Below, in pieces: positions 53,314 to 61,492 of a DNA stretch of 64,000 nucleotides. Both the position numbers and the translations under genes were made by a program. Numbering within the stretch: the stretch's first letter is position 1; the number at the start of each line of letters is the position of its first letter. Under the pieces are notes generated by a model. The model was not told the DNA's origin. It saw nothing but the letters and a program-made list of their open reading frames with translations, and ran no database searches. Source of the DNA: Pedobacter sp. HDW13 (GTDB lineage Bacteria > Bacteroidota > Bacteroidia > Sphingobacteriales > Sphingobacteriaceae); NCBI RefSeq assembly GCF_011303555.1, contig NZ_CP049868.1:1922001-1986000 (forward strand), written 5' to 3'.

Positions 53314-54954
53314 ATGGCTGATGTAATTAAAATGCCCAAAATGAGCGACACCATGACCGAAGGGGTTTTGGCGAAGTGGCATAAAAAAGTGGGCGATAAA
53401 GTGAAAAGCGGCGATGTTTTGGCAGAAGTAGAAACTGACAAGGCAACAATGGATATGGAATCTTATTGGGATGGCACCCTTTTATACGTCGGTGTAGAAG
53501 AAGGTCAGGCTGTTCCTGTTGATGCCATCATGGCCGTTATTGGTAAAGAAGGTGAAGATTATAAAGCAGCTTTAGCTGCTGAGCAAAGTGCCGAAGCCCC
53601 TAAAGCAGAAAGCGAAGCTCCAAAAGCTGAAGCACCAAAAGAAGAAGCCGCTCCTGCTCAGGGTGGTGGATTAAGCGAAGAAGAATTAGCAGCAAAAGGT
53701 GTAACGGTAATCCGTATGCCTTTGTTAAGCGATACCATGACTGAAGGCGTAATTGCTGAATGGCATAAAAAAGTTGGTGATAAAGTAAAAGATGATGATG
53801 TTTTAGCTGATGTAGAAACCGATAAGGCAACTATGGAGGTTATGGGTTATGCAACCGGTACTTTATTACACATCGGTGTTGAAAAAGGTTCGGCAGCAAA
53901 AGTTAACGGCATTATTGCTATTGTTGGCCCTGAAGGTACTGATGTTAGCGGTATTTTAGCTGGCGGTACTACTGCGCCAAAAGCTGCCGCTGAAGCTCCG
54001 AAAGAAGAAAAACTAGCAACAACTGCTGCTGCTAGTTCATCTGCACCAGTTGCCGAAAGTTCATCATCTGATAGCCGCGTTAAAGCATCTCCGTTAGCGA
54101 AGAAAATCGCTAAAGATAAAGGAATCGATTTATCGCAGGTTTCGGGTAGTGCTGAAGGTGGCCGTATCATTAAAAAAGATATCGAAAACTTCAAACCATC
54201 GGCTGCTCCTCAGGCAGAAGCTCCGAAGGCAGGAAGTGCACCAGTTGCAGCGCCAGTAATTCCAACTTTTGTTGGTGAAGTTAAATTTACTGAAGCACCT
54301 GTTTCGCAAATGCGTAAAGTTATTGCAAAACGTTTAGCTGAAAGCTTATTTACTGCTCCACACTTCTATTTAACAATAAGCATTGACATGGATAACGCAA
54401 TGGCTGCACGTACGGCAATCAATGCAGTTGCTCCAGTTAAAGTTTCTTTCAACGATATCGTTATTAAAGCGGTAGCTGTTGCATTGAAAAAACACCCAGC
54501 TGTTAACTCATCATGGGGTGGCGATAAAATCCGTTTCAACGAGCACACCAACATTGGTGTAGCTATGGCTGTTGAAGATGGTTTATTGGTACCTGTTGTG
54601 CGTTTTGCAGATGGTAAATCTTTATCACATATCTCTGCAGAAGTTAAAGATTTTGGTGCTAAAGCTAAAAAATTACAACCGGCGGATTGGGAAGGTTCTA
54701 CTTTCACCGTTTCGAACTTAGGTATGTTTGGTATTGATGAGTTTACCTCAATTATCAACTCTCCTGATGGTGCAATTTTATCAGTTGGTGCTATCCAAGC
54801 CGTTCCTGTTGTTAAAAATGGTGCTGTTGTTCCAGGCAACGTAATGAAGTTAACTTTAGGTTGCGATCACCGTGTGGTTGATGGTGCAACCGGAGCAGCT
54901 TTCTTACAAACTTTAAAAGGTTTATTGGAAGAGCCAATCAGATTATTAGCATAA
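53314..54954 (+). CDS. pdhC: Dihydrolipoamide acetyltransferase (E2) of pyruvate dehydrogenase
   Basis: Core of the pyruvate dehydrogenase complex; transfers acetyl from lipoamide to CoA. It is 546 residues. There are two lipoyl domains with ETDKATM lysines at 43 and 171, Ala/Pro/Glu-rich linkers, an E3/E1-binding domain at about 257-293 (KASPLAKKIAKDKGIDLSQV) and a catalytic domain whose active site is DHRVVDG (His519, Asp523). It is the second gene after pdhA and ends in a terminator. Confidence 0.94.
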   Translation: MADVIKMPKMSDTMTEGVLAKWHKKVGDKVKSGDVLAEVETDKATMDMESYWDGTLLYVGVEEGQAVPVDAIMAVIGKEGEDYKAALAAEQSAEAPKAESEAPKAEAPKEEAAPAQGGGLSEEELAAKGVTVIRMPLLSDTMTEGVIAEWHKKVGDKVKDDDVLADVETDKATMEVMGYATGTLLHIGVEKGSAAKVNGIIAIVGPEGTDVSGILAGGTTAPKAAAEAPKEEKLATTAAASSSAPVAESSSSDSRVKASPLAKKIAKDKGIDLSQVSGSAEGGRIIKKDIENFKPSAAPQAEAPKAGSAPVAAPVIPTFVGEVKFTEAPVSQMRKVIAKRLAESLFTAPHFYLTISIDMDNAMAARTAINAVAPVKVSFNDIVIKAVAVALKKHPAVNSSWGGDKIRFNEHTNIGVAMAVEDGLLVPVVRFADGKSLSHISAEVKDFGAKAKKLQPADWEGSTFTVSNLGMFGIDEFTSIINSPDGAILSVGAIQAVPVVKNGAVVPGNVMKLTLGCDHRVVDGATGAAFLQTLKGLLEEPIRLLA

Positions 54955-54982
54955 TCAGTTTTCAAAACTGAAAAAATAAATT

Positions 54983-55012
54983 AAAGCCATCCCTAACCGG
55001 GGTGGCTTTTTT
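54983..55012 (+). terminator. Terminator after pdhC
   Basis: Arms AAAGCCATCCC and GGGGTGGCTTT around a short loop, with six T. Confidence 0.9.
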
Positions 55013-55079
55013 GCTTTAGGCCTGATCTATAAAATGACGTTTAATTTATTATTTTTGGTTAAACACTAACTTAAACCAT

Positions 55080-56858
55080 ATGAAGAGAATACTTCTTTTT
55101 ACAGCCTGCATTGCTTCCTTATCGGCCTGCAAGCAAGGAACCAAATCTGATGCCAACGCAGAAAACAAGGCATTTGCCAACATGTGCGAACAATATTATC
55201 AGGATGGTTTAAAACTTAATCCAATCAGCGCAACTTATATTGGAGACGAACGTTATGATGACCTCCTGCCAAACGATGGCTCGCAAGCTTACATTAAAGC
55301 ATACAAAGCGTTTAACGAACGTTATCTGGATAGCCTGGGTAAATACGACAGGGCAAACCTTAATGCCAATGATAAACTCTCCTTCGATTATCTGAAAGAC
55401 CAGCTAAGTATCAGTTTAGAAGGTTTAAAATACCATTCAGAATATCTTCCGTTTAACCAAATGTTTGCTTTGCCTTTAACCATTGGTCAACTGGGTTCGG
55501 GTACAGGTGCACAACCTTTTAAAACGGTAAAAAATTACGAAAACTGGCTAAAACGTGCCTCAGCCTTCTCGGTTTGGGCAGATACAGCTATTGCCAACTT
55601 TAAAAAAGGCGAGGCTGAAGGAATTGTTTTGCCTAAGGCCCTGGTGGTTAAAATGATTCCGCAGATGCAGAGCATGGTAGTAAACAGTCCTGAGAAAAGT
55701 TTATTTTATGGCCCCATCAATTCATTGCCTGCTGATTTTTCTGCTGCTGATAAGCAAAAATTAACCGAAGCATATCGTAATGCTATAACCACCGTTATTG
55801 TCCCTACGTATAAAAAATTAGCCGATTTTCTTCAAAATGAATACCTGCCAAAAGCGAGGACAAGTTCTGGATGGTCTGCCATGCCAGGCGGTTTAGAGTG
55901 GTACACCTATTTGGTAAAACAACAAACCACCACCAATAAAACACCCGAAGAGATCTATCAGACCGGCTTAAAAGAGGTAGCCCGGATAAAAGGACAAATG
56001 GATAGCATCAAGAATCTGGTTGGCTTTAAGGGCGATTTAAAGGCCTTTTTCGAATACATGAAAACAGATAAAAAATTCATGCCCTACAAAACGCCAAAAG
56101 AGGTATTGGCAGCTTTTGAAGACATTCATCAGCGCATGAAACCCAATTTGAAAAAGATGTTTGATGTGGAGCCTAAAACACCGTTCGAAATCCGTCAAAC
56201 AGAGGCTTTCAGGGCAGCGTCGGCCAGTGCTGAGTACAATCAGGGCTCGGCAGATGGAAAACGTCCGGGAATCTTTTATGTTCCGATTTTAGATGCCAAA
56301 ACATTCAATACTACTTCAGGTATGGAATCACTGTTTCTGCACGAAGCCATTCCTGGTCACCATTATCAGATCTCTTTAACTCAGGAAAATAAATCCTTAC
56401 CTAATTTCCGCCGTTTTGGAGGCCACAATGCTTATGTAGAAGGCTGGGCACTCTATTGCGAATCGTTAGGAAAAGAATTGGGCTTATATCAGGATCCTTA
56501 TCAACATATGGGAGCGTTAGGTGACGAAATGCACCGCGCCATTCGCTTAGTGGTTGATGTGGCTATTCACACCAAAAACATGACCCGTGAGCAAGCCATT
56601 AAATATATGACCGACAATGAAGCCATTAGTACCGAAGGGGCAACTGCAGAAATTGAACGCTATATGGGTATCCCGGCACAGGCATTGGGTTACAAAACCG
56701 GAGCAATGAAAATAAGGGAATTAAGAACCAAATATGAAAAGGAGCTTGGGTCAAAATTCAAATTATCAGCTTTTCATACTGCAGTTTTAAAAGATGGCTC
56801 TTTCCCACTTTCCGTTTTCGAAGCTAAGATGGATGCCTGGGCAGAAAGCCAGAAATAA
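55080..56858 (+). CDS. DUF885 family exported metallopeptidase-like lipoprotein
   Basis: A 592-residue protein with lipoprotein signal MKRILLFTACIASLSAC. The DUF885 domain carries the zinc-peptidase motif FLHEAIPGHHYQISLTQE (HExxxH type) and GGHNAYVEGWALYCESLGKELGLY further on. These proteins resemble M32/M3-like carboxypeptidases; substrates are largely unknown. A TATTTTTG box at 55050-55057 is a plausible -7. It is single; palindromes follow it. Confidence 0.88.
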   Translation: MKRILLFTACIASLSACKQGTKSDANAENKAFANMCEQYYQDGLKLNPISATYIGDERYDDLLPNDGSQAYIKAYKAFNERYLDSLGKYDRANLNANDKLSFDYLKDQLSISLEGLKYHSEYLPFNQMFALPLTIGQLGSGTGAQPFKTVKNYENWLKRASAFSVWADTAIANFKKGEAEGIVLPKALVVKMIPQMQSMVVNSPEKSLFYGPINSLPADFSAADKQKLTEAYRNAITTVIVPTYKKLADFLQNEYLPKARTSSGWSAMPGGLEWYTYLVKQQTTTNKTPEEIYQTGLKEVARIKGQMDSIKNLVGFKGDLKAFFEYMKTDKKFMPYKTPKEVLAAFEDIHQRMKPNLKKMFDVEPKTPFEIRQTEAFRAASASAEYNQGSADGKRPGIFYVPILDAKTFNTTSGMESLFLHEAIPGHHYQISLTQENKSLPNFRRFGGHNAYVEGWALYCESLGKELGLYQDPYQHMGALGDEMHRAIRLVVDVAIHTKNMTREQAIKYMTDNEAISTEGATAEIERYMGIPAQALGYKTGAMKIRELRTKYEKELGSKFKLSAFHTAVLKDGSFPLSVFEAKMDAWAESQK

Positions 56859-56862
56859 ATTA

Positions 56863-56920
56863 TTAGCCTAGGGTTTAAACCCTAGGCTAAATATTGCGAT
56901 GGGTTTAAAGCCATCGCAAT
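56863..56920. repeat. Two adjacent palindromes sharing a GGGTTTAAA core
   Basis: A perfect 28-base palindrome (56863-56890, arms TTAGCCTAGGGTTT and its complement) is followed after two bases by a second (56893-56920, arms ATTGCGATGG / CCATCGCAAT, centre GTTTAAAG). Paired elements with this core look like a dispersed intergenic repeat. There is no T-run, so it is not a standard terminator. Confidence 0.75.
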
Positions 56921-56978
56921 AAAACAAAATTCTAAACCCTTTCGTACTTACTTTGTTAATTAGTAAAACACCCTAGCC

Positions 56979-57530
56979 ATGGATAAAGAAAAATTAATAC
57001 AGGAAGCCTATTTAGTTGCACATAAAATAGAAGAAAACGGAAACTTCCCTAATAATCCGGTTCTTCCTTTAATGGTTTACAAAGGAACCTTGAGGCTCCA
57101 TCCGGATGACAATGAAGAAGTAATTAAAAAAGTTTTTGCGCAGAACGGATACACCAATGCCTGGGTTGATGGTATTTTTGATTATCACCATTACCATAGC
57201 AATACACACGAAGTAATGGGCGTATTTTGTGGTAAGGCCGATGTACAGTTTGGTGGAGACCACGGCGTTTGTATTGAACTCGATAAAAGCGATGTGGTGA
57301 TTATTCCGGCAGGTGTTGCACATAAAAAACTCAACTCAACCGACGATTTTACTGTTGTGGGTGCCTATCCAAATGGAGCCGATTATAACATGAAATATGG
57401 CAGGGCCGATGAGCGCCCAGAGGCTGATGAAGATATTGCGAAAGTAAAAAATCCGGATAGCGACCCGATTAACGGCAGCAAAGGGCATTTATTTGAGTGC
57501 TGGTACAATCAAAATTGCGAAAATGTGTAA
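56979..57530 (+). CDS. Cupin domain-containing protein
   Basis: A 183-residue single-domain cupin. Metal-binding histidines are in DYHHYHSNTHEVMGVFCG and AGVAHKKLNS, separated by GGDHGVCIELDKSDVVIIPAG, the two cupin motifs. It is cytoplasmic and resembles the YjlB group of unknown substrate. It lies 68 bases before the serine hydrolase gene without a visible terminator. Confidence 0.85.
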   Translation: MDKEKLIQEAYLVAHKIEENGNFPNNPVLPLMVYKGTLRLHPDDNEEVIKKVFAQNGYTNAWVDGIFDYHHYHSNTHEVMGVFCGKADVQFGGDHGVCIELDKSDVVIIPAGVAHKKLNSTDDFTVVGAYPNGADYNMKYGRADERPEADEDIAKVKNPDSDPINGSKGHLFECWYNQNCENV

Positions 57531-57598
57531 AACTCTTTCGTTTTAACCGTCTAAAATTCTTTAATTTTCGGGTTTTAAATACACTATCCCTGATATAA

Positions 57599-58831
57599 AT
57601 GAATTTTCGATATATATGTTCCGCATTAGCCCTCTCCGTAACTTTACTAACTGCCTGCTCAAGCAAAAAATCTGAAGAGAAGAAGGCCGCCGAAAAAAAA
57701 ATACGCACAAAAGACGACGACAAAGCCGATAGCCTGTTATTAGTTTACAATCCACAAAAAGGGGACAAGTGGATTGCTGATTTTGTAGATAACCTGCACA
57801 GAAAATTCGGTTTCAACGGCAATATGCTGGTGGCTAAAGATGGTAAAATCCTTTACGAAAAAGCCGTTGGCTGGGCCGATTACCTGCACCGCGATAGCTT
57901 AACCATTAACTCAGAATTTGAGCTGGCTTCTATTACTAAAACGTTTACAGGTACCGCAATCATGCAATTGGTAGAGGCCGGTAAACTTTCGTTAAACGAT
58001 GATGTTAAAAAATTCTACCCCAACTTTCCTTATGATGGCATCACAGTAAAACTCCTGCTTTCGCATCGCAGCGGCATGATGAACTATGTGTATTTCATTG
58101 ATGATATCTGGCGCAAAGAAAAACGTAACATGAAAAAAGGTGTAACCAACCAGGAAGTAATGAATGTAATTGCCGAAAGGAAACCTAATCCATACACCAA
58201 ACCCGATAACCGTTTCCACTATAACAACTCCAACTTTATGGTACTGGGTGCCATTATTGAAAAAGTTACCGGTCAGCGCTATTCGCAATACATGATGGAA
58301 CATGTATTTAAACCTGCAGGCTTAAAACATACCCATGTCTATAGCACTACTGAATACGAAAAAATACCAGTTGATGTGGTTGGCCATGACCGCAATAGCT
58401 TTAGATATTCTGTGGCGCAAAACTTTTTGGACGGTCCGGTTGGAGATAAAGGCATTTACAGCACGGTACACGATTTGGTATTATTTGATAAATACCTGAA
58501 AAATGGAAGATTACTCACCAAAAAGAGTCTCGATTCGGCCTATGTAGGTCGCAATAAACCTATAAACGGTCACTTTAACTACGGTTATGGCTGGAGAATG
58601 TTCGACGGTGAAAATATGGATAAAGTGGTTTATCACACGGGATGGTGGCACGGTTTTCGCCACATTTACGTTAGAGATTTAAATAAGAATATTGTTATTA
58701 TATTTTTAGGTAATTTAACTAATGGTAGTTTAATGCATTTGGATGAGCTATACAAGCATTTTAATATGCCTGTTATACGTAAAGGAGCTTACCATGGTAA
58801 TGGAAGTTTACCGGGCTCTGATGAAGATTAA
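57599..58831 (+). CDS. Beta-lactamase-family serine hydrolase, lipoprotein
   Basis: A 410-residue predicted lipoprotein (Cys20 in LLTAC). The class C / DD-peptidase-like fold has SxxK as SITK (Ser111, Lys114), YxN as YNN (Tyr208) and the KTG-equivalent YHTGWWHG. Such proteins are esterases, peptidases or carboxypeptidases rather than true beta-lactamases. LTINSEFELASITKTFTGTA is the typical lead-in. Substrate is unknown. Confidence 0.88.
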   Translation: MNFRYICSALALSVTLLTACSSKKSEEKKAAEKKIRTKDDDKADSLLLVYNPQKGDKWIADFVDNLHRKFGFNGNMLVAKDGKILYEKAVGWADYLHRDSLTINSEFELASITKTFTGTAIMQLVEAGKLSLNDDVKKFYPNFPYDGITVKLLLSHRSGMMNYVYFIDDIWRKEKRNMKKGVTNQEVMNVIAERKPNPYTKPDNRFHYNNSNFMVLGAIIEKVTGQRYSQYMMEHVFKPAGLKHTHVYSTTEYEKIPVDVVGHDRNSFRYSVAQNFLDGPVGDKGIYSTVHDLVLFDKYLKNGRLLTKKSLDSAYVGRNKPINGHFNYGYGWRMFDGENMDKVVYHTGWWHGFRHIYVRDLNKNIVIIFLGNLTNGSLMHLDELYKHFNMPVIRKGAYHGNGSLPGSDED

Positions 58832-58900
58832 GGGGGATTAATTTCTCTTCGAGGATATACATTTTACACAATTAACGTTTAATACAAAAAACACAAAGCT

Positions 58901-59206
58901 ATGTTCGATAAATTATTCGCGGCGCAACAAAAAGCCGAAGAAATTAAAAAGCGTTTAGATACCATATCGGTATATGGTGAAGTTGAGAACGGTGCCATTA
59001 AAATTACCGCAACAGCAAATAAAGCCATCACAGGCATTGCTATCGACGAGGATTTTTTGAAGAACGCAGATAAAGAAGAGTTAGAAGAACTGCTTCTTAC
59101 GGCCATTAACAAAGCCTTAATCAGTGCGGAACAGGTGAGTGCAGCAGAAATGCAGGCATCGGCACAAGATATGCTGGGCGGCTTAGGTGGCATGTTCGGA
59201 CAATAA
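58901..59206 (+). CDS. ybaB: YbaB/EbfC family nucleoid-associated protein
   Basis: A 101-residue DNA-binding protein that coats the nucleoid as a dimer. MFDKLFAAQQKAEEIKKRLD, VYGEVENGAIKITATANKAI and DKEELEELLLTAINKAL are the family's helix-sheet-helix pattern, ending with a Met/Gly-rich tail (MLGGLGGMFGQ). It is not beside dnaX/recR as in many bacteria. It lies 70 bases after the serine hydrolase gene. Confidence 0.9.
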   Translation: MFDKLFAAQQKAEEIKKRLDTISVYGEVENGAIKITATANKAITGIAIDEDFLKNADKEELEELLLTAINKALISAEQVSAAEMQASAQDMLGGLGGMFGQ

Positions 59207-59246
59207 GAAATTAAGCCATTCGTACCAGATACTTGCAACAACAATT

Positions 59247-59924
59247 ATGAAATACACATATTACGGCCAATCGTGTTTTTTGCTCGAAACGGCAAGCAAA
59301 AAACTCTTATTCGATCCTTTTATTTCGCACAATCCACTGGCCAAAAACATCGATATTAAGGCTATTGAAGCCGATTACATATTGGTAAGCCATGGTCACG
59401 GCGATCATGTAGCCGATCTGGTTGCTTTAGCAAAACAAACCCAGGCAACTGTAATTGCTATGCCTGAAGTAACCGACTGGGCGACCAAACAAGGCGTAGA
59501 AAAAGTACACGGAATGAACTTTGGCAAGTTTACTTTTGATTGGGGAACAGTGCGCATGGTACCTGCTACACATTCTTCAGGCCTGCCCGATGGAAGTTAT
59601 GGCGGTAACCCTGCAGGCTTTGTTTTAGAAGCAGATGGTAAACAAATCTATTTTGCCGGCGATACCGGCCTAACCATTGAAATGAAGGTTTTAGCCGACA
59701 TTTACAATTTAGATTATGCCATTTTACCAATTGGCGGCAACTATACCATGGATGTAGATGATGCATTGGTTGCTACCAAATATTTCGATTGCGACAAGGT
59801 AATTGGGGTACATTACAATACCTTTCCGGTAATTGAGATTGATACAGCTGTAGCTTTGGATAAGTTTAAACGCGAAAATAAAACCTTATTGTTGCCAGAG
59901 ATTGGTGAAACGATAATATTGTAA
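59247..59924 (+). CDS. UlaG-like metal-dependent hydrolase
   Basis: A 225-residue metallo-beta-lactamase-fold protein from the ATG at 59247 (MKYTYYGQSCFLLET). The metal motif is SHGHGDHVAD, with MVPATHSSGL, GDTGLT and GVHYNT giving further ligands. Family members are often annotated UPF0173. Substrate is unknown. It follows ybaB by 40 bases and ends in a terminator. Confidence 0.9.
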   Translation: MKYTYYGQSCFLLETASKKLLFDPFISHNPLAKNIDIKAIEADYILVSHGHGDHVADLVALAKQTQATVIAMPEVTDWATKQGVEKVHGMNFGKFTFDWGTVRMVPATHSSGLPDGSYGGNPAGFVLEADGKQIYFAGDTGLTIEMKVLADIYNLDYAILPIGGNYTMDVDDALVATKYFDCDKVIGVHYNTFPVIEIDTAVALDKFKRENKTLLLPEIGETIIL

Positions 59925-59959
59925 TTCTCAAAAAAGCATAAATCTATAGATTCAAAATT

Positions 59960-59990
59960 AAGAGAGGCTAAATGGTCTCTCTTTTTTATT
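59960..59990 (+). terminator. Terminator after the UlaG-like gene
   Basis: Arms AGAGAG and CTCTCT around a 10-base loop with six T. Confidence 0.8.
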
Positions 59991-60006
59991 ATAAACAGAT
60001 AGAGAG

Positions 60007-60027
60007 ACCCTGAAATAAATTCAGGGT
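60007..60027. repeat. CCCTGAA palindrome, repeat family member
   Basis: Arms ACCCTGAA and TTCAGGGT around a 5-base loop, flanked by GAG and GACGG. It shares its core with the terminator hairpin at 19158-19180. Confidence 0.65.
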
Positions 60028-60054
60028 GACGGTTCTAAAATAGGGTAAGCCTCA

Positions 60055-60089
60055 ACAAAAAAGGGTCCCAATACGCACCGGGACCCTTT
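60055..60089 (-). terminator. Terminator after the Lys-rich repeat protein gene
   Basis: Minus-strand arms AAAGGGTCCC and GGGACCCTTT around a 10-base loop, with T-rich sequence after. Confidence 0.88.
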
Positions 60090-60108
60090 CAAATTATAAA
60101 ACCTAAAC

Positions 60109-60450
60109 CTAGTTCTTTTTAGCAGCTGCTTTGTTTGCTTTATAACGCATATCAGCTGTACCATCTTTTTTAGTTGGGCCAGCAACCTTAGTTACTGCTT
60201 TTGCTTTATTTTCTTTAAAACGCATATCAGGCGTACCATCTGCTTTTACTTTAGCAGCTGTAGTAGTGGTTTTAGTTTCTACTTTTTTAGCCTCTTGCTT
60301 AACGCCTGCTTTAACAGGAGCTACAGTAGTTTTTACTTCTTTTTTAACTACAGTTTTAGCTTTAGCTGGTGCTGTAGTGGCAGGGGTTTGAGCAAATGCT
60401 GTTGTTAAACCAAATGCTGCGATTGCGATTAAACTCAATAACTTTTTCAT
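60109..60450 (-). CDS. Exported Lys/Ala/Thr-rich protein with two DGTxDMRxKxNKA repeats
   Basis: A 113-residue secreted protein, signal peptide MKKLLSLIAIAAFGLTTAFA. The mature part is low-complexity, rich in Lys, Ala, Thr and Val, highly basic and probably disordered. It ends in two copies of a short motif, DGTPDMRFKENKA (71-83) and DGTADMRYKANKA (96-108). I do not recognise it; a role in binding polyanions such as DNA or surface glycans outside the membrane is only a guess. It has its own terminator. Confidence 0.65.
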   Translation of the reverse strand: MKKLLSLIAIAAFGLTTAFAQTPATTAPAKAKTVVKKEVKTTVAPVKAGVKQEAKKVETKTTTTAAKVKADGTPDMRFKENKAKAVTKVAGPTKKDGTADMRYKANKAAAKKN

Positions 60451-60603
60451 ACTCTTTGATTTTGTTTTTTTAGTGGTTAGAAGCGTCTTCGTTTTATTCC
60501 GAGGTTTCGCCCTTTCGATTTTTGTTTTACTCGTTTATTTTGTTGATATAAAGTTCATTATTCGGAATGAAGATTTAATGAAGATAACGAATATTTTTAT
60601 TTT

Positions 60604-61491
60604 CTAATACCCGATACCACTTAAAGTAAAATTTATATTGATGTTGTATTTTGTACGCGTAGGCTTATTCAGTAATGTACCCGGAATCCACTTTGGAAAA
60701 GTTTTTACAATCCTCAACGCCTCTTCACCTAAGCTTTTATTTAGAGAACGCGTTAGTGTTATATCTTCCAAATCGCCCAACTCATTTACGATAAAAGAGA
60801 GAAAAACTCGCTCCTGAGCCCTTTCCTTCAGAGCTAATTCAGGGTATTTTAAGCCCTTTGCAATGAATTGATATAATTTATTCATGCCTCCAGGAAAGCT
60901 AGGTTCTTTTTGCAGTTTATTCATCGACGTTGGCTTTCCTTCGATATCAAAATATGAGCTATCTGTTAAATTGCTTTTTTCATTATAAATTTCTTTTATT
61001 GCCAGGTTGCCATTACTATAAAAAAACTTCCTTTCGCCAACATATTTATTATCAATATAATTTGTTTCTGAATAAATTGAAGAATTTGGCCAATAAAAAA
61101 CAGAAGGCCCATTCAATTCATCATTCAAATACATTTCAGAACTTAATGCAACACCCGTAGAATCGTAGCTAAGCCATGCACCAGATTTATTGTTATTAAT
61201 ATAAATTCCTTTTATAAATGGTTTGCCATTTTTATACCCCAGGTAATATCCGTTTAGCACCGTTAATAGCGAATCTGAAAAAGTTTCTCTTTTCGTAATT
61301 ACGAAATTTTTGTCAGATGTTATTCTTATCCAAGTCGTACTATCTTTTTTAAATATTTTATATGTTGAGGTTGCTTTACTAATCCTTTTTGTGGGGATGC
61401 CATTAAAGTTATAAGTAATTAAAGTATCACTTTTTTGAGCCATGCATCCAAACGAAATAAAGCAGGCAAAGAGCGTAATGAGCATTTTCAT
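60604..61491 (-). CDS. TonB-like (energy transducer) protein with MORN-like repeats
   Basis: A 295-residue protein from the ATG at 61491 (MKMLITLFACFISFGCMAQ). The middle is a series of antitoxin-type MORN_2 strands (FIKGIYINNNKSGAWLSYD, LNDELNGPSVFYWPNSS, VGERKFFYSNGNLAIKEIYN). The C-terminal 90 residues are TonB_C (PSFPGGMNKLYQFIAKGLKYP, ERVFLSFIVNELGDLEDITL, FPKWIPGTLLNKPTRTKYNI). It starts one base after the polA stop, so it may be cotranscribed. Its TonB domain lacks the Pro-rich linker and N-terminal span of classical TonB. Confidence 0.75.
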   Translation of the reverse strand: MKMLITLFACFISFGCMAQKSDTLITYNFNGIPTKRISKATSTYKIFKKDSTTWIRITSDKNFVITKRETFSDSLLTVLNGYYLGYKNGKPFIKGIYINNNKSGAWLSYDSTGVALSSEMYLNDELNGPSVFYWPNSSIYSETNYIDNKYVGERKFFYSNGNLAIKEIYNEKSNLTDSSYFDIEGKPTSMNKLQKEPSFPGGMNKLYQFIAKGLKYPELALKERAQERVFLSFIVNELGDLEDITLTRSLNKSLGEEALRIVKTFPKWIPGTLLNKPTRTKYNININFTLSGIGY

Positions 61492-61492
61492 A

